Of a stretch of 64,000 nucleotides of DNA, positions 1 to 9,760 are shown one piece after another. The notes under the pieces were generated by a model. That model did no database searches and was not told the origin of the DNA. It worked only from the letters and a program-made list of their open reading frames with translations. The DNA lies in the NCBI RefSeq assembly GCF_020229735.1, contig NZ_CP083458.1, positions 310,001 to 374,000 on the forward strand. Direction: 5' to 3'. The translations under genes and the position numbers were made by a program. This DNA is from Deinococcus taeanensis. Its GTDB lineage: Bacteria; Deinococcota; Deinococci; Deinococcales; Deinococcaceae. Position 1 is the stretch's first letter. Every line of letters starts with the position of its first letter.

Positions 1-1
1 C

Positions 2-400
2 TATCCGCTGACGCTGTTCAGCCGCCACGCGAGCGGCCGCGCACTTGATCCCCTGGTGCGCTCCCCGGTGCACCCGACAGCGCGGTACGGCGACGTGAAC
101 ATGCTGGACGTGTCGGCGAGCTTTGATGACGCCACCGGGCAGGGCGCGGCGTTCCTGGTCAACCGCTCCCAGACGCAGCCTCTGCGCGTGACCCTGTGCT
201 GGGAGGACGAGGCGCCCCAGGCATTGACCGGAGCGTGGCAGATGAGCGGCCCGGATCCACTGGCGGCGAACTCCTTTGAGGCGCCGGACGCGGTGACGGC
301 GCAGCCTGTGGCGCTGCCCAGGCTGGAGGGCCGCCAGGCGCAGGTGACGTTGCCTCCGCTGTCGTTCACGACCCTGCTGTCGCAGCACGCGCCGCGCTGA
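2..400 (+). CDS. Alpha-L-arabinofuranosidase (GH51), C-terminal part only
   Basis: The reading frame is open from base 2 and ends at the TGA at 398-400; the N-terminus and catalytic barrel lie outside the window. The visible 132 residues look like the C-terminal beta-sandwich of GH51 arabinofuranosidases: an opening YPLTLFSRHASG-type segment, an RYGDVNMLDVSASF strand, and a final LPPLSFTTLL strand. These enzymes release terminal arabinose from arabinan and arabinoxylan oligosaccharides. The gene lies just upstream of the arabinose importer and arabinose catabolic genes, which supports the call. Only the C-terminal domain is visible, so the family call is moderate to good. Confidence 0.7.
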   Translation, partial: YPLTLFSRHASGRALDPLVRSPVHPTARYGDVNMLDVSASFDDATGQGAAFLVNRSQTQPLRVTLCWEDEAPQALTGAWQMSGPDPLAANSFEAPDAVTAQPVALPRLEGRQAQVTLPPLSFTTLLSQHAPR

Positions 401-412
401 GAGGCAGCAGGC

Positions 413-442
413 TTGACAGGAGCCGGACGGCGCTTCTACGAT
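413..442 (+). promoter_or_regulatory. Promoter of the arabinose ABC operon
   Basis: A perfect -35 TTGACA (413-418) is followed after 18 bp by TACGAT (437-442) as -10. The predicted start falls inside the palindromic operator at 442-455, the usual place for LacI-type repression. The promoter begins 13 bp after the arabinofuranosidase stop, so that gene is transcribed separately or read through. Confidence 0.6.
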
Positions 443-455
443 GTGATCGTTCACA
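442..455. promoter_or_regulatory. Palindromic operator O1 (arabinose regulon)
   Basis: TGTGATCGTTCACA: inverted arms TGTGA/TCACA around four bases. A near-identical perfect palindrome lies before araB (3742-3755). The 4-bp spacing and central CG suit a LacI-family repressor. A CRP site would have a 6-bp spacer. The likely ligand is the regulator encoded at 9813-10853. Confidence 0.6.
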
Positions 456-526
456 AGTGCAACATAACGCCGGCCGCACCCGTGCGGTCCACCCCCGCCT
501 TTGCCCGCAGCACCCCTGGAGGACTT

Positions 527-1819
527 ATGCGTACTTTCCGACTGCTCGCCCTCGGCCTCACCCTCGCCGGCTCCGCGCACGCCCAGACCAAGGTGGTCTT
601 CTGGGACTTTTTCGCCGGAGGTGATGGCGCCCGCATGAAGCAGATCGTCGACGCCTTCAACGCCTCCCAGACGGACATCAAGGTCGAGCGCACCACCCAG
701 ACCTGGGGCAATCCCTTCTACACCAAGGTGCACACGGCAGTGGTTGCCGGCCAGACGCCCGACGTCATGACCTACCACCTCTCCGCCGCGCCCGCCGGCC
801 TGCAGCGCCGGGACCTGCGCCTGATCACCCCCGCTGACCTCGCGCTCGGCGGCCTGAAACCCGCCGACTTCCAGGGCAACCTCATCAGCAGCCTGAACAC
901 CGCCGCGAAGAACGCCGGCAGCAGCGGCCTGTACGGCATTCCGCTCGACACCCACACCTTCGTGCTGTACTACAACAAAGACCTGCTGCGCAAAGCAGGG
1001 GTGCTCAGCGCCAGCGGCACCCTGGCCCCCATGAAGACCGTCGCCGACCTGACCCGGACGCTGCAGGCCATCAAGACCAAAACCGGCGTGACGCCCATCG
1101 CCCTGAGCAGCAACCAGGATTCCGCTTCCGTGTGGCGCCTGTGGTACTCGCTGTTCCTGCAGCAGGGCGGCACGCTGGTGCGGGGCGGCAAGCTCTCCAC
1201 CACCGACCTGAACACCAAGGGCCTCGCGGCGCTGCGCATCATGGCCGACTGGAGCAGACAGGGCCTGATCACCAAGAACGTCACCTACCCCGCCGGAGTG
1301 GCGCTGTTCACGGCCGGGCGCGCCGCCACGATGCTCAACGGCAACTGGGAGGTGCCCACCATGGTGGACGCCACAGCCAAGGGGCAGCTGAAATTCGACT
1401 ACGGCATCATGAGCTTCCCCGCGCTGTACGGCAACGCCAGCACCTGGGCCGACTCGCACCTCCTGGCCATTCCCACCAACGCGAAAACGCCCATGGACGC
1501 CGCGAAACTCAAGGCCGTGATGACCTTCATCGGGTACGTGAACAAACAGGGCGGCACCACCTGGGCCGGCGGCGGGCACATCCCCGCGTACCTGCCCACC
1601 CAGGCCAGCGCGGCGTTCAAGGCCATGCAGCCCAACACGCAGTACTCCGCGACCTCCGCGGCCGACGCGCGCCTTGAACCCAGCGCCCCGATCTTCGGCG
1701 TGGGCGGCCCCGTGTACGACGCGATCGGCGTGAACTTCACGCCGGTGCTGCTGGGCCAGACGACCCCCGAGCAGGGCATCGCGAAACTGACCACCGCCCT
1801 GAACGGCTTCGCCAAGTAA
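527..1819 (+). CDS. Sugar ABC transporter substrate-binding protein (probable arabinose/arabino-oligosaccharide)
   Basis: A periplasmic binding protein of the SBP_bac_1 (MalE-like) family, 430 aa. The ATG at 527 is chosen because it follows CTGGAGG and begins a classic signal peptide (residues 1-19, MRTFRLLALGLTLAGSAHA, cleavage before Q); the frame is open further upstream without coding signals. The mature protein begins with a KVVFWDFFAGGDG strand and carries the usual GIPLDTHTFVLYYNKDL and MLNGNWE segments. It is first in a set with two permeases, upstream of the arabinose catabolic genes, so arabinose or short arabinans are the inferred ligand. No ATPase is encoded here; a shared MsmX/UgpC-type ATPase elsewhere is likely. 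Confidence 0.85.
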   Translation: MRTFRLLALGLTLAGSAHAQTKVVFWDFFAGGDGARMKQIVDAFNASQTDIKVERTTQTWGNPFYTKVHTAVVAGQTPDVMTYHLSAAPAGLQRRDLRLITPADLALGGLKPADFQGNLISSLNTAAKNAGSSGLYGIPLDTHTFVLYYNKDLLRKAGVLSASGTLAPMKTVADLTRTLQAIKTKTGVTPIALSSNQDSASVWRLWYSLFLQQGGTLVRGGKLSTTDLNTKGLAALRIMADWSRQGLITKNVTYPAGVALFTAGRAATMLNGNWEVPTMVDATAKGQLKFDYGIMSFPALYGNASTWADSHLLAIPTNAKTPMDAAKLKAVMTFIGYVNKQGGTTWAGGGHIPAYLPTQASAAFKAMQPNTQYSATSAADARLEPSAPIFGVGGPVYDAIGVNFTPVLLGQTTPEQGIAKLTTALNGFAK

Positions 1820-1835
1820 GCCTGGCCGGGGCCAC

Positions 1836-1867
1836 GCCGCCCACCCTGCCCGCGCGGGGCGGGCGGC
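1836..1867. promoter_or_regulatory. Intercistronic GC-rich hairpin after the binding-protein gene
   Basis: GCCGCCC (1836-1842) pairs with GGGCGGC (1861-1867), with further pairing inside. There is no T-run. Hairpins here commonly protect the binding-protein mRNA and lower permease expression. A similar, stronger one sits at the same place in the second ABC operon (23120-23160). Confidence 0.5.
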
Positions 1868-1898
1868 GCCCCGTTCCCGCCCCTGGAGGTTCACCCGC

Positions 1899-2819
1899 AT
1901 GACCACCCCCGTCCCGCTCCGCTCTTCCCCACCCCCTGGCCCGGCCGGGCCGGGCCGGGCCGCACACGCGCGGCAGCGCGCCCTGACGGCGGCGGCGCTG
2001 GTCGTGCCGTTCGCCGCACTGTACGTCCTGTTCCTGCTGTACCCGACCTTGCGGGTCCTGCAGCTGAGCTTCACGGACGCTGACCTGACCGGCGCTGGGC
2101 GCTGGACCGGCACGCACAATTACGCCCGGCTGCTGAGTGAACCGACCTTCTGGACGGCGCTGTGGAACACCGTGCTGTTCATCGTGCTGACCGCCGTGCC
2201 CAACACCCTGATCGGGCTGGGCCTGGCGATGCTGGTGCTGCGGCTGCGCCGGCTGAAGAACGTGGTGCTCGCGGCGTTCTTCCTGCCGTACGTGCTGCCG
2301 GTCAGCGTGGTGACCAACGTGTGGAACTGGGTGCTGGACTCGAACTTCGGGCTGTTCAATTTTGTGACGGGCAGCACCGTTACCTGGTTTCAGGATCCGG
2401 TCTGGGCGCTGCCCTCCGTGGCGTTTGTCACGATCTGGTGGACGGTGGGCTTCAACATTCTGCTGTTCATCGCAGGCCTGAGCAACATCTCCCCGGAAAT
2501 CTATGAGGCTGCGGCGCTCGACGGCGCAAGCGGGTGGCGGCTGTTCCGGTCCATCACCTGGCCGAATCTCTGGCCGGTGACCAGCCTGATTCTGCTGCTG
2601 CAACTGATCGCTCAGTTCAAGATTTTTGACCAGATCTACCTGCTGACGCAGGGCGGGCCGTTCGACAAGACGCTGGTGCTGCTGCTGTACGCGTACCGCG
2701 AAGGCTTTCAGCAGCAGCATGGCGGGTACGCCTCGGCGCTGGGTGTGGTGCTGATGCTGGCCATCGGGCTGGTGTCGGCCGTGCAGCTGGCCCTCAGCCA
2801 GCGGGGAGGGCGGTCGTGA
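1899..2819 (+). CDS. Sugar ABC transporter permease (MalF/AraP type)
   Basis: A 306-aa inner-membrane permease of the MalF/UgpA group. After a proline-rich cytoplasmic N-terminus it has about six hydrophobic helices, the first near residues 27-50. The cytoplasmic EAA loop, reading YEAAALDGASGWRLF with the conserved AxxDGA core, contacts the ATPase. The ATG follows CCTGGAGG at a good distance. The stop overlaps the start of the next permease (GTGA), so the two are translationally coupled. Its partners are the binding protein at 527-1819 and the permease at 2816-3700. Confidence 0.85.
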   Translation: MTTPVPLRSSPPPGPAGPGRAAHARQRALTAAALVVPFAALYVLFLLYPTLRVLQLSFTDADLTGAGRWTGTHNYARLLSEPTFWTALWNTVLFIVLTAVPNTLIGLGLAMLVLRLRRLKNVVLAAFFLPYVLPVSVVTNVWNWVLDSNFGLFNFVTGSTVTWFQDPVWALPSVAFVTIWWTVGFNILLFIAGLSNISPEIYEAAALDGASGWRLFRSITWPNLWPVTSLILLLQLIAQFKIFDQIYLLTQGGPFDKTLVLLLYAYREGFQQQHGGYASALGVVLMLAIGLVSAVQLALSQRGGRS

Positions 2820-3700
2820 TCGGCGCGCGCAGTCCGCTGCAGGCGCCTGCGGCGCGCCCCGCGCGGACGTGGCGGCAACGCCTCGCGGCGCTGCCCGGCA
2901 CGCTGCTGACGCTGGTGACCGTGCTGCTGGCGCTGGCCTGGGTGTTTCCGCTGTACTGGGCGTTCGTGACCTCCATCAAGCCGGAGAACGACACGGTGGC
3001 GCTGCCGCCCACCCTGTGGCCGCAGACCGTGGATTTCAGTGCCTACACGTACATCTTCCAGAACAGCCCGGTGGTGCGCTGGTATCTCAACAGTGTTGGT
3101 AGCAGCCTGGTGATCACGGCGCTGGTGCTGCTGCTGTCCATGATGTGTGCCTACGCCCTTTCACAGATCGACTTCCGGGGGCGGCGCTGGCTGTACGGCC
3201 TGATCCTGGCCGGGTTCATGATTCCCTTTCAGGCGAGTCTGATTCCGCTGTTCATCCTGGTCAACAAGCTGGGCCTGGTGAACCACATGCTGGGGCTGAT
3301 TCTGCCTCAGCTGGCCGCGCCGGTGGCTGTCGTGATCTACAAGCAGTTCTTCGATCAGATTCCCCCGGCGCTGGGCGACGCCGCCCGCATCGACGGGGCC
3401 AGTGAGGTGCGGGTGCTGTTCAGCATCTACCTGCCGCTGAACTGGAGCATTACGTTCTCGCTGGCGATCGTGACCTTCATCGCGGCGTGGAACAACTTCC
3501 TGTGGCCGTTCATCGTGATGAACGACACGTCGAACCTCACGATTCCGGTGGGCATCACGCAGGTGCAGTCCGCGTACGGCGTGGCGTACGCCAAGACCAT
3601 GGCGACGGCAGTGACGGCGGCGGTGCCGACGATCCTGGCGTACCTGATCTTCCAGCGGCGCGTGACCGAAGGCGTGATGGCCAGCGCCGGTCTGAAGTAA
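2816..3700 (+). CDS. Sugar ABC transporter permease (MalG/AraQ type)
   Basis: A 294-aa permease of the MalG/UgpE group and partner of the preceding gene, starting at a GTG that overlaps its stop. The first membrane helix is near residues 24-45. The EAA loop reads LGDAARIDGASEVRVLF, and the C-terminus QRRVTEGVMASAGLK is typical of MalG-type subunits. Together the two form the channel of an importer, probably for arabinose or arabino-oligosaccharides as judged from neighbouring genes. Confidence 0.85.
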   Translation: MIGARSPLQAPAARPARTWRQRLAALPGTLLTLVTVLLALAWVFPLYWAFVTSIKPENDTVALPPTLWPQTVDFSAYTYIFQNSPVVRWYLNSVGSSLVITALVLLLSMMCAYALSQIDFRGRRWLYGLILAGFMIPFQASLIPLFILVNKLGLVNHMLGLILPQLAAPVAVVIYKQFFDQIPPALGDAARIDGASEVRVLFSIYLPLNWSITFSLAIVTFIAAWNNFLWPFIVMNDTSNLTIPVGITQVQSAYGVAYAKTMATAVTAAVPTILAYLIFQRRVTEGVMASAGLK

Positions 3701-3741
3701 CCGTTGGCGCGTGGCGTCCGCCCGCTCCTTTTCCCTTCATT

Positions 3742-3755
3742 TGTGATCGATCACA
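3742..3755. promoter_or_regulatory. Palindromic operator O2, upstream of araB
   Basis: A perfect 14-bp palindrome, TGTGATCGATCACA, 26 bp before the araB start. It overlaps a weak promoter-like pair (TTGTGA at 3741-3746, TTATCC at 3763-3768). It differs by one base from operator O1 (442-455), so transporter and catabolic genes probably answer to the same repressor. Confidence 0.65.
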
Positions 3756-3780
3756 CTCACTTTTATCCAGGAGATCCGGC

Positions 3781-5481
3781 ATGACTGCCCCAGACACCTA
3801 CACCATCGGCATCGACTACGGCACCGAATCCGGCCGCGCCGTCGTGATCCGCATCCGCGACGGCCACCCCCTGGCGGAAGCCGTCACCCCCTACGCCCAC
3901 GGCGTCATGGACACCCACCTGCCCGGCGGCACACCGCTGGGCCGCGAATGGGCCCTGCAACACCCCCAGGACTACCTGGACGTCCTGCAACAGGCCGTGC
4001 CTCAGGCGATCGCCGCCAGCGGCGTGCACGCCCACCAGATCGTCGGCCTCGGCATCGACTTCACCGCCTGCACCGTCCTGCCCACCACCGCCAGCGGGGT
4101 GCCCCTGTGCTTCCTGCCGGACCTCGCGGCACGGCCGCACGCCTGGGTGAAACTCTGGAAACACCACGCCGCTCAGCCCCAGGCCGACCGCATCACTGCG
4201 CTGGCCGAGGCGCGCGGCGAACCCTGGCTGGCCCGCTACGGCGGCAGGATCAGCAGCGAATGGCTCTTCGCCAAGGCCCTCCAGGTGCTGGAGGAAGACC
4301 CCGACGTCTACGCCCGCACCGACCGTTTCATCGAAGCGGCCGACTGGATCGTCTGGCAACTGACCGGCGAGGAGTCCCGCAACGCCTGCACCGCCGGTTA
4401 CAAAGCCATGGTGCAAGGGGACCAGTACCCGCCAGAAGACTATTTCGCTGCGCTGAACCCCGCGTTCCGTGACGTGGTGGACACCCGCCTGGGGCGCCGC
4501 TTCGCGCCGCTGGGCGGCCGGGCCGGCGGCCTGAGTCCCGAAGCGGCCCGCTGGACGGGCCTGATCCCCGGCACGCCCGTGGCGGTGGCGAACGTCGACG
4601 CACACGTGACCGCGCCGGCCGCCGGCGTGACCGGGCCCGGTCAGCTTGTGGCGATCATGGGCACCAGCACCTGTCACGTCCTGATCGGGGAGGCACTCGC
4701 GGACGTGCCGGGCATGTGCGGCGTGGTGGACGGCGGCATCGTGCCCGGCGCCTACGGTTACGAGGCAGGACAGAGTGGTGTGGGGGACATCTTCGCGTGG
4801 CTGGTCCGCCACCTCGTTCCCCCCGCGTACCACGAGCAGGCCGCCCGGGAAGGCCTGAGCCTGCACGCCCTGCTGGAACGCGAGGCGGCCCGGCAGCGGC
4901 CCGGCGAGCACGGTCTGCTCGCCCTGGACTGGTGGAACGGCAACCGCAGCGTCCTGGTGGACGCCAACCTCAGCGGGGTGGTGGTCGGCCTGACGCTGGC
5001 GACGCGCGCCCCGGACCTGTACCGCGCGCTGATCGAAGCGACCGCGTACGGCACGCGCGTGATCATCGAGAACTTCGAGCGGCACGGGGTGCCCGTGCAT
5101 GAGCTCGTCATCGCGGGCGGCCTGAAGAAGAACCGCATGCTGATGCAGATCTATGCGGATGTCACCGGCCGGCCCCTGAGCCTCCTGGACGCCGAGCAGG
5201 GCCCCGCGCTGGGCAGCGCCATGCACGCGGCCGTGGCCGCCGGCGTCTACCCCGACATTGCCGAGGCCGCCCGGCACATGAGCCGCGTCGTCCGGCACGC
5301 CTACACCCCCAACCCGCAGGCGCAGGCCACCTACGAACGCCTGTACGCCGAGTACCTCACCCTGCACGACTACTTCGGGCGGGGCCTGAACGACGTCATG
5401 AAACGCCTCAAACGCCTGGCGGCTGAGCCTCACCCCGCCGGACCACCGGCCCTCCCCGTCCTGACCGAGGTGCCCGCATGA
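3781..5481 (+). CDS. araB: L-ribulokinase
   Basis: A 566-aa FGGY-family kinase that phosphorylates L-ribulose to L-ribulose-5-phosphate. The length equals that of typical AraB. The N-terminal phosphate-binding motif reads IGIDYGTESGRAVVI (residues 8-22), and the C-terminal half carries VANVDAHVTAPAAG, MGTSTCHV and the FGGY-type ELVIAGGLKKN segment. The ATG at 3781 follows CAGGAGA; the frame extends upstream through the preceding permease gene but without relevance. It is the first of three catabolic genes with four-base overlaps (araB-araD-araA) and has operator O2 just upstream. Confidence 0.95.
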   Translation: MTAPDTYTIGIDYGTESGRAVVIRIRDGHPLAEAVTPYAHGVMDTHLPGGTPLGREWALQHPQDYLDVLQQAVPQAIAASGVHAHQIVGLGIDFTACTVLPTTASGVPLCFLPDLAARPHAWVKLWKHHAAQPQADRITALAEARGEPWLARYGGRISSEWLFAKALQVLEEDPDVYARTDRFIEAADWIVWQLTGEESRNACTAGYKAMVQGDQYPPEDYFAALNPAFRDVVDTRLGRRFAPLGGRAGGLSPEAARWTGLIPGTPVAVANVDAHVTAPAAGVTGPGQLVAIMGTSTCHVLIGEALADVPGMCGVVDGGIVPGAYGYEAGQSGVGDIFAWLVRHLVPPAYHEQAAREGLSLHALLEREAARQRPGEHGLLALDWWNGNRSVLVDANLSGVVVGLTLATRAPDLYRALIEATAYGTRVIIENFERHGVPVHELVIAGGLKKNRMLMQIYADVTGRPLSLLDAEQGPALGSAMHAAVAAGVYPDIAEAARHMSRVVRHAYTPNPQAQATYERLYAEYLTLHDYFGRGLNDVMKRLKRLAAEPHPAGPPALPVLTEVPA

Positions 5482-6170
5482 CCCCCCCTGACGCCCACCA
5501 GGCCCTGCGTGAAACCCTCACGCGCCTGCACCTGGAACTGCCCCGCAACGGTCTGGTCACCTGGACGAGCGGCAACATCAGCGCCCGCCTGCCCGGCGGG
5601 GAGGGCCTGCTGATCAAACCCAGCGGCGTGACCTTCGAGGACCTCACGCCGCAGGGCATGGTCCACACGGACCTGCACGGGCAGCCTGCCCCCGGCACGC
5701 TCAGTCCGTCCTCGGACACCGCCACGCACGCCTACATCTACCGGCACCTGCCGCACGTGGGCGGCATCGTGCACACCCACAGTCCCTACGCGACCGCCTG
5801 GGCCGCCAACGCCCGCGAGATTCCCTGCTTCCTGACCGCCATGGCCGACGAGTTCGGCGGCCCCATCCCCTGCGGCGGCTTTGCCCCCATCGGCGGCGAA
5901 GAGATCGGCGCGGAAGTCGTGCGCGTCCTGCGCGGACACCGCTCCCCGGCCATCATCCTGCAGAACCACGGGGTGTTCACCATCGGCCCCACGCCCCGCG
6001 CCGCCCTGAAAGCCGCCGTGATGGCCGAGGACGTCGCCCGCACCGCCTTCCTCGCCACGCAGCTCGGCGCGCCGGCGCCCCTCGCGCCCGACGACATCGA
6101 CCGGCTGTACGACCGTTACACGAACGTGTACGGTCAGCGCCCCGCCCCACAAGGAGAAGTGACCCGTTGA
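5478..6170 (+). CDS. araD: L-ribulose-5-phosphate 4-epimerase
   Basis: A 230-aa class II aldolase/epimerase (AraD family) that converts L-ribulose-5-phosphate to D-xylulose-5-phosphate. Recognisable parts are TSGNISAR near residue 34, the zinc ligands in [15 protein letters not shown], and the HGVFTIG segment with the third zinc histidine. The ATG overlaps the araB stop by four bases (ATGA). The gene order B-D-A is common in Gram-positive and Deinococcus-like arabinose operons. Confidence 0.95.
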   Translation: MTPPDAHQALRETLTRLHLELPRNGLVTWTSGNISARLPGGEGLLIKPSGVTFEDLTPQGMVHTDLHGQPAPGTLSPSSDTATHAYIYRHLPHVGGIVHTHSPYATAWAANAREIPCFLTAMADEFGGPIPCGGFAPIGGEEIGAEVVRVLRGHRSPAIILQNHGVFTIGPTPRAALKAAVMAEDVARTAFLATQLGAPAPLAPDDIDRLYDRYTNVYGQRPAPQGEVTR

Positions 6171-7675
6171 AACACCTCGCTCACCCCCGGCTGTGGTTCG
6201 TCTGCGGCTCCCAGCACCTGTACGGCCCCGACACCCTCGCCCAGGTCGCCGAACACGCCCGCGTCATCGGGCAGGCCCTGAACGACAGCCCGTCCATTCC
6301 GCTGGATGTGGCCGCCAAGGGCGTCCTGACCACCCCGGAGGACATCCGCGCGCTGTGCCTGCAGGCCAACGCCGACCCCGAATGCGCCGGCCTGATTCTC
6401 TGGATGCACACCTTCAGCCCCGCCAAAATGTGGATCGGCGGCCTGAGCGCCCTGAACAAACCGTTCGTGCACCTGCACACCCAGTTCGAGCAGGCGCTCC
6501 CGTGGGACCGCATCGACATGGACTACATGAACCTGAACCAGTCGGCGCACGGCGACCGCGAAGCGGGGTTCCTGCACACCCGCATGCGCCTGGACCGCAA
6601 GGTCGTGGTCGGGCACTGGCAGGATGAGGAGGTGCACGCCCGGCTGGGCGCCTGGACCCGCGCCGCGTGGGCCTGGCACGACCTGCAAGGCGCGAAGTTC
6701 GCCCGGTTCGGGGACAACATGCGCGCCGTGGCCGTCACCGAGGGCGACAAGGTGAGCGCCGAGATGCGCTTCGGCTTCCAGGTGAACACCTACGCGGTGG
6801 GTGACCTGGCCGAGCGGGTGAATGCCGTCCCGGAGGCCGAGGTTGACGCGCTGGTCGACACGTACCTGAGCGAGTATGACGTGGCGCCGGACCTCCGCCC
6901 GGACGGGGAGCGGCACGCCTCATTGCGGGACGGCGCCCGCCTTGAGGCGGGCATGCGCGCCTTCCTGGAGGAAGGCGGATTCAAGGGCTTCACCGATACC
7001 TTTGAGGACCTGCACGGCCTGCCCCAGCTGCCGGGCCTCGCCACGCAGCGCCTGATGGCCGACGGGTACGGTTTCGGCGGCGAGGGGGACTGGAAGGCCG
7101 CCGCCCTCGTGCGCGCCATGAAAGTCATGGCTCACGGCCTCCCGGGCGGCACGTCCTTCATGGAGGACTACACGTACCACCTCGCGCCGGGGCAGCATCA
7201 GGTGCTGGGCGCCCACATGCTGGAGATCTGCCCGAGCATCGCCGCGCAGCAGCCACGACTGGAAGTGCACCCGCTCGGGATCGGCGGTAAGGACGACCCG
7301 GTGCGGCTGGTGTTCGACGCCCAGCAGGGACCGGCCATCAACGTCTCGCTGATTGACCTGGGCAGCCGCTTCCGGCTGATCGTGAACGAGGTGGACGCCG
7401 TGGCGCACCCGCCCCTGCCGAACCTGCCGGTCGCGCGGGCCGTGTGGGAATGCCGGCCGGACTTCAAGACGGCGTGCGCCGCGTGGATTCACGCCGGAGG
7501 AGCGCACCACACCGGGTACAGCTACGCGGTCACCACGGAAATGATCGAGGACTTCGCCGCGATCGCGCGGGTGGAACTCGCCGTGATCGACGCCGACACC
7601 CGCCTGCGTGAGTTCCGGCAGACCCTGCAGCTGAGCGACCTGTACCACGTCCTTGCCCAGGGCCTGCGCGCGTGA
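6167..7675 (+). CDS. araA: L-arabinose isomerase
   Basis: A 502-aa isomerase, close to the usual 500 aa, that interconverts L-arabinose and L-ribulose, the first step of the pathway. The start is a TTG overlapping the araD stop (TTGA). Family features include the opening [31 protein letters not shown], and the manganese-binding histidines and glutamates in [10 protein letters not shown] and [10 protein letters not shown] near the C-terminus. Its last bases overlap the next gene (GTGA). Confidence 0.95.
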   Translation: MKHLAHPRLWFVCGSQHLYGPDTLAQVAEHARVIGQALNDSPSIPLDVAAKGVLTTPEDIRALCLQANADPECAGLILWMHTFSPAKMWIGGLSALNKPFVHLHTQFEQALPWDRIDMDYMNLNQSAHGDREAGFLHTRMRLDRKVVVGHWQDEEVHARLGAWTRAAWAWHDLQGAKFARFGDNMRAVAVTEGDKVSAEMRFGFQVNTYAVGDLAERVNAVPEAEVDALVDTYLSEYDVAPDLRPDGERHASLRDGARLEAGMRAFLEEGGFKGFTDTFEDLHGLPQLPGLATQRLMADGYGFGGEGDWKAAALVRAMKVMAHGLPGGTSFMEDYTYHLAPGQHQVLGAHMLEICPSIAAQQPRLEVHPLGIGGKDDPVRLVFDAQQGPAINVSLIDLGSRFRLIVNEVDAVAHPPLPNLPVARAVWECRPDFKTACAAWIHAGGAHHTGYSYAVTTEMIEDFAAIARVELAVIDADTRLREFRQTLQLSDLYHVLAQGLRA

Positions 7676-8703
7676 AGGGCGCGGCCCGGAGCGCAGCCCT
7701 GAGGGCCGCGGTGGCGCTGGCCGCCGGCCTGGGCTCCGTGCTGGCGCTCGGCGGCGGCCACGCCACCCAGCCGGTCCTGCGCGGCGACCTGAACCTCCAC
7801 GACCCGACCGTGCTGCGGCTGCCCGGCGGATTCGTGGCAATGGGCACCGGGTACGAAGACATCGACGGCGGCACCCTGCGCCTGAAAACGTCCCAGGACG
7901 GCCTTTCCTGGACCGACGCCGGGCACCTCGGCGACCGCCAGCCAGCCTGGGTGAGGACCCTGCTGGGCCAGAATCCACCGAACCTCTGGGCGCCCAGCCT
8001 GGTCCAGGCCGGGCGCACCACGTACCTGTACTACGCCGCGTCCACCTTCGGGCAGAACACCAGCGGCATCGGCCTGATGACCAACGCCGCCCTGAACCCC
8101 CGGCACCCGGATCAGGGCTGGGTCGACCGCGGCCTCGTGCTGGCCAGTGGCCGCGGCGACCCGTTCAACGCCATCGACCCGGCGCGCCTGGACACGCCGG
8201 ACGGCCGGGCGTGGCTGGCCTTCGGGTCCTTCTGGGACGGCATCAAACTGCGGGAACTGGACCCCTCGACCGGCCAGCTGCACCCGGCGCGCCCCACCAC
8301 CTACGCGCTGGCCTCCCGGGGCGGCGGGGCGATCGAGGCAGCGAGTCTCGTGCAGCGCAGCGGCTACACGTACCTGTTCGTGTCGTTCGACCGGTGCTGC
8401 GCCGGGCTGAGCAGCACCTACCGGATCATGGTGGGCCGCGCGAAAGACGTGACCGGCCCGTACCTTGACCGCCAGGGCCGGCCCCTGCTGCAGGGGGGCG
8501 GAACGCCGGTGCAGGTCACGCAGGGCCGTTTCGTCGGACCCGGCGGCCAGGAGGTCTTCATGAACGGCGCCGCTCCGTTCCTGGCGTACCACTACTACGA
8601 CGCCGAGCAGGGCGGCGCGCCGCAACTCCAGACCAGCCCGCTCCTGTGGGACGCGGCCGGCTGGCCCAGCCTGCCCCCACTGCCCCAGGAGGCCCACCCA
8701 TGA
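7672..8703 (+). CDS. Secreted endo-1,5-alpha-L-arabinanase (GH43)
   Basis: A 343-aa GH43 protein that cuts internal alpha-1,5 links of arabinan. The signal peptide is residues 1-31, ending GGGHA. The catalytic base is Asp44 in LNLHDPTV; further landmarks are [23 protein letters not shown] (split by the pKa-modulating Asp) and the acid glutamate in [28 protein letters not shown] is characteristic of bacterial arabinanases. The GTG start overlaps the araA stop, and the stop overlaps the next ATG. A secreted enzyme inside the catabolic operon suggests that arabinan, not free arabinose, is the natural substrate. Confidence 0.88.
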   Translation: MKGAARSAALRAAVALAAGLGSVLALGGGHATQPVLRGDLNLHDPTVLRLPGGFVAMGTGYEDIDGGTLRLKTSQDGLSWTDAGHLGDRQPAWVRTLLGQNPPNLWAPSLVQAGRTTYLYYAASTFGQNTSGIGLMTNAALNPRHPDQGWVDRGLVLASGRGDPFNAIDPARLDTPDGRAWLAFGSFWDGIKLRELDPSTGQLHPARPTTYALASRGGGAIEAASLVQRSGYTYLFVSFDRCCAGLSSTYRIMVGRAKDVTGPYLDRQGRPLLQGGGTPVQVTQGRFVGPGGQEVFMNGAAPFLAYHYYDAEQGGAPQLQTSPLLWDAAGWPSLPPLPQEAHP

Positions 8704-9740
8704 CGCACGACGCGGCCGTCCTTACCGGTCCCGGCACCTTTGCCTTCACGCAGCGCGCCCTGACGCCGCCCGCCCCGGGTGAGGTGACGGTGCGGGTGCG
8801 CGCCGTGGGCATCTGCGGCTCGGACATTCACATGTACACGGACGGACGCATCGGCACCAGTGAGATTCTGTCCCCACTGGTGCTGGGGCACGAGTTCATG
8901 GGGGAGATCACCCGGGCCGCGCCGGGAACGGTGGACGGCACCGGGCAGCCGCTGCAGGTGGGAGCGCGCGTGGCCGTGGAACCACATGTGGCGTGCGGAC
9001 ACTGCCGCGCCTGCCGCGAAGGGCACCCGAACCTCTGCCCGGACCACACCTTCATGGGCGTATTTCCGCGCGACGGCGCCCTTCAGACCCACCTGAACGT
9101 CCCGGCGCACAACACCTTCGTGCTTCCGGACAGCGTCACCGACCTGGGCGGCGCGATGCTCGAACCCCTCGGGGTGGCGCTCCACGCGCTGCGGCTGGGG
9201 CACGTGCGTGTCGGAGACCGCGCCGCGGTGGTCGGCGCCGGCCCGATCGGGCTGCTGCTCACCCAGCTGCTGCACCTGAACGGAGTCACAGCCCTGCATG
9301 TCACCGAGCCGCTGCCCTGGCGCCGCGCCCTGGCCGCCGAACTGGGCGCCACCAGCACGGATCCCACCTTCACCGAGGAACACGACAGCCGCTACGACGT
9401 GGTGTTCGAGGCGGCCTGGGCCGACGGGTCCGTGCAGGACGCCGCGCGTCTCGCCCGGCCCGGCGCGCGCGTGGTGCTGGTCGGCATTCCCGGCAACGAC
9501 GAACTGCGCGTGCAGCATTCACTGGCCCGGCGCAAGGGCCTGAGCCTGATCCTGGCCCGGCGGATGGCGCACACGTACCCGGAAGCGACCGCCCTGGTCG
9601 CCGCAGGACAGCTGGACGTGGACCGGCTGGTCAGCGCCACCTATCCCCTCTCGCAGGTGCAGCGTGCCTTCGAGGACCACGCGGCGTACCGCCCGGGCGT
9701 GATCAAGCTGATGGTGACCTTCCCGCACGGGCCCGCCTGA
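8700..9740 (+). CDS. Zinc-dependent sugar/polyol dehydrogenase (MDR family)
   Basis: A 346-aa medium-chain dehydrogenase of the sorbitol/threonine dehydrogenase type. The catalytic zinc site uses Cys39 in VGICGSDIH and the GHEFMGE segment. The structural zinc site has four cysteines in ACGHCRACREGHPNLC, and NAD(P) binds at VVGAGPIG. The ATG at 8700 overlaps the arabinanase stop (ATGA). Being last in the arabinose operon, it may oxidise arabinose, arabinitol or another pentose derivative; the exact substrate cannot be read from the sequence. Confidence 0.8.
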   Translation: MTHDAAVLTGPGTFAFTQRALTPPAPGEVTVRVRAVGICGSDIHMYTDGRIGTSEILSPLVLGHEFMGEITRAAPGTVDGTGQPLQVGARVAVEPHVACGHCRACREGHPNLCPDHTFMGVFPRDGALQTHLNVPAHNTFVLPDSVTDLGGAMLEPLGVALHALRLGHVRVGDRAAVVGAGPIGLLLTQLLHLNGVTALHVTEPLPWRRALAAELGATSTDPTFTEEHDSRYDVVFEAAWADGSVQDAARLARPGARVVLVGIPGNDELRVQHSLARRKGLSLILARRMAHTYPEATALVAAGQLDVDRLVSATYPLSQVQRAFEDHAAYRPGVIKLMVTFPHGPA

Positions 9741-9760
9741 GCGGCGCCGCGCCCGACTGC

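Noticed and set aside
442..455. TGTGA...TCACA site considered as a CRP box
   Set aside because: The spacer is 4 bp rather than 6 bp, and a LacI-type regulator is encoded with the operon.
3763..5433. 556-codon open frame on - opposite araB
   Set aside because: Exact antisense shadow of araB in high-GC DNA; glycine- and histidine-rich translation without family resemblance.
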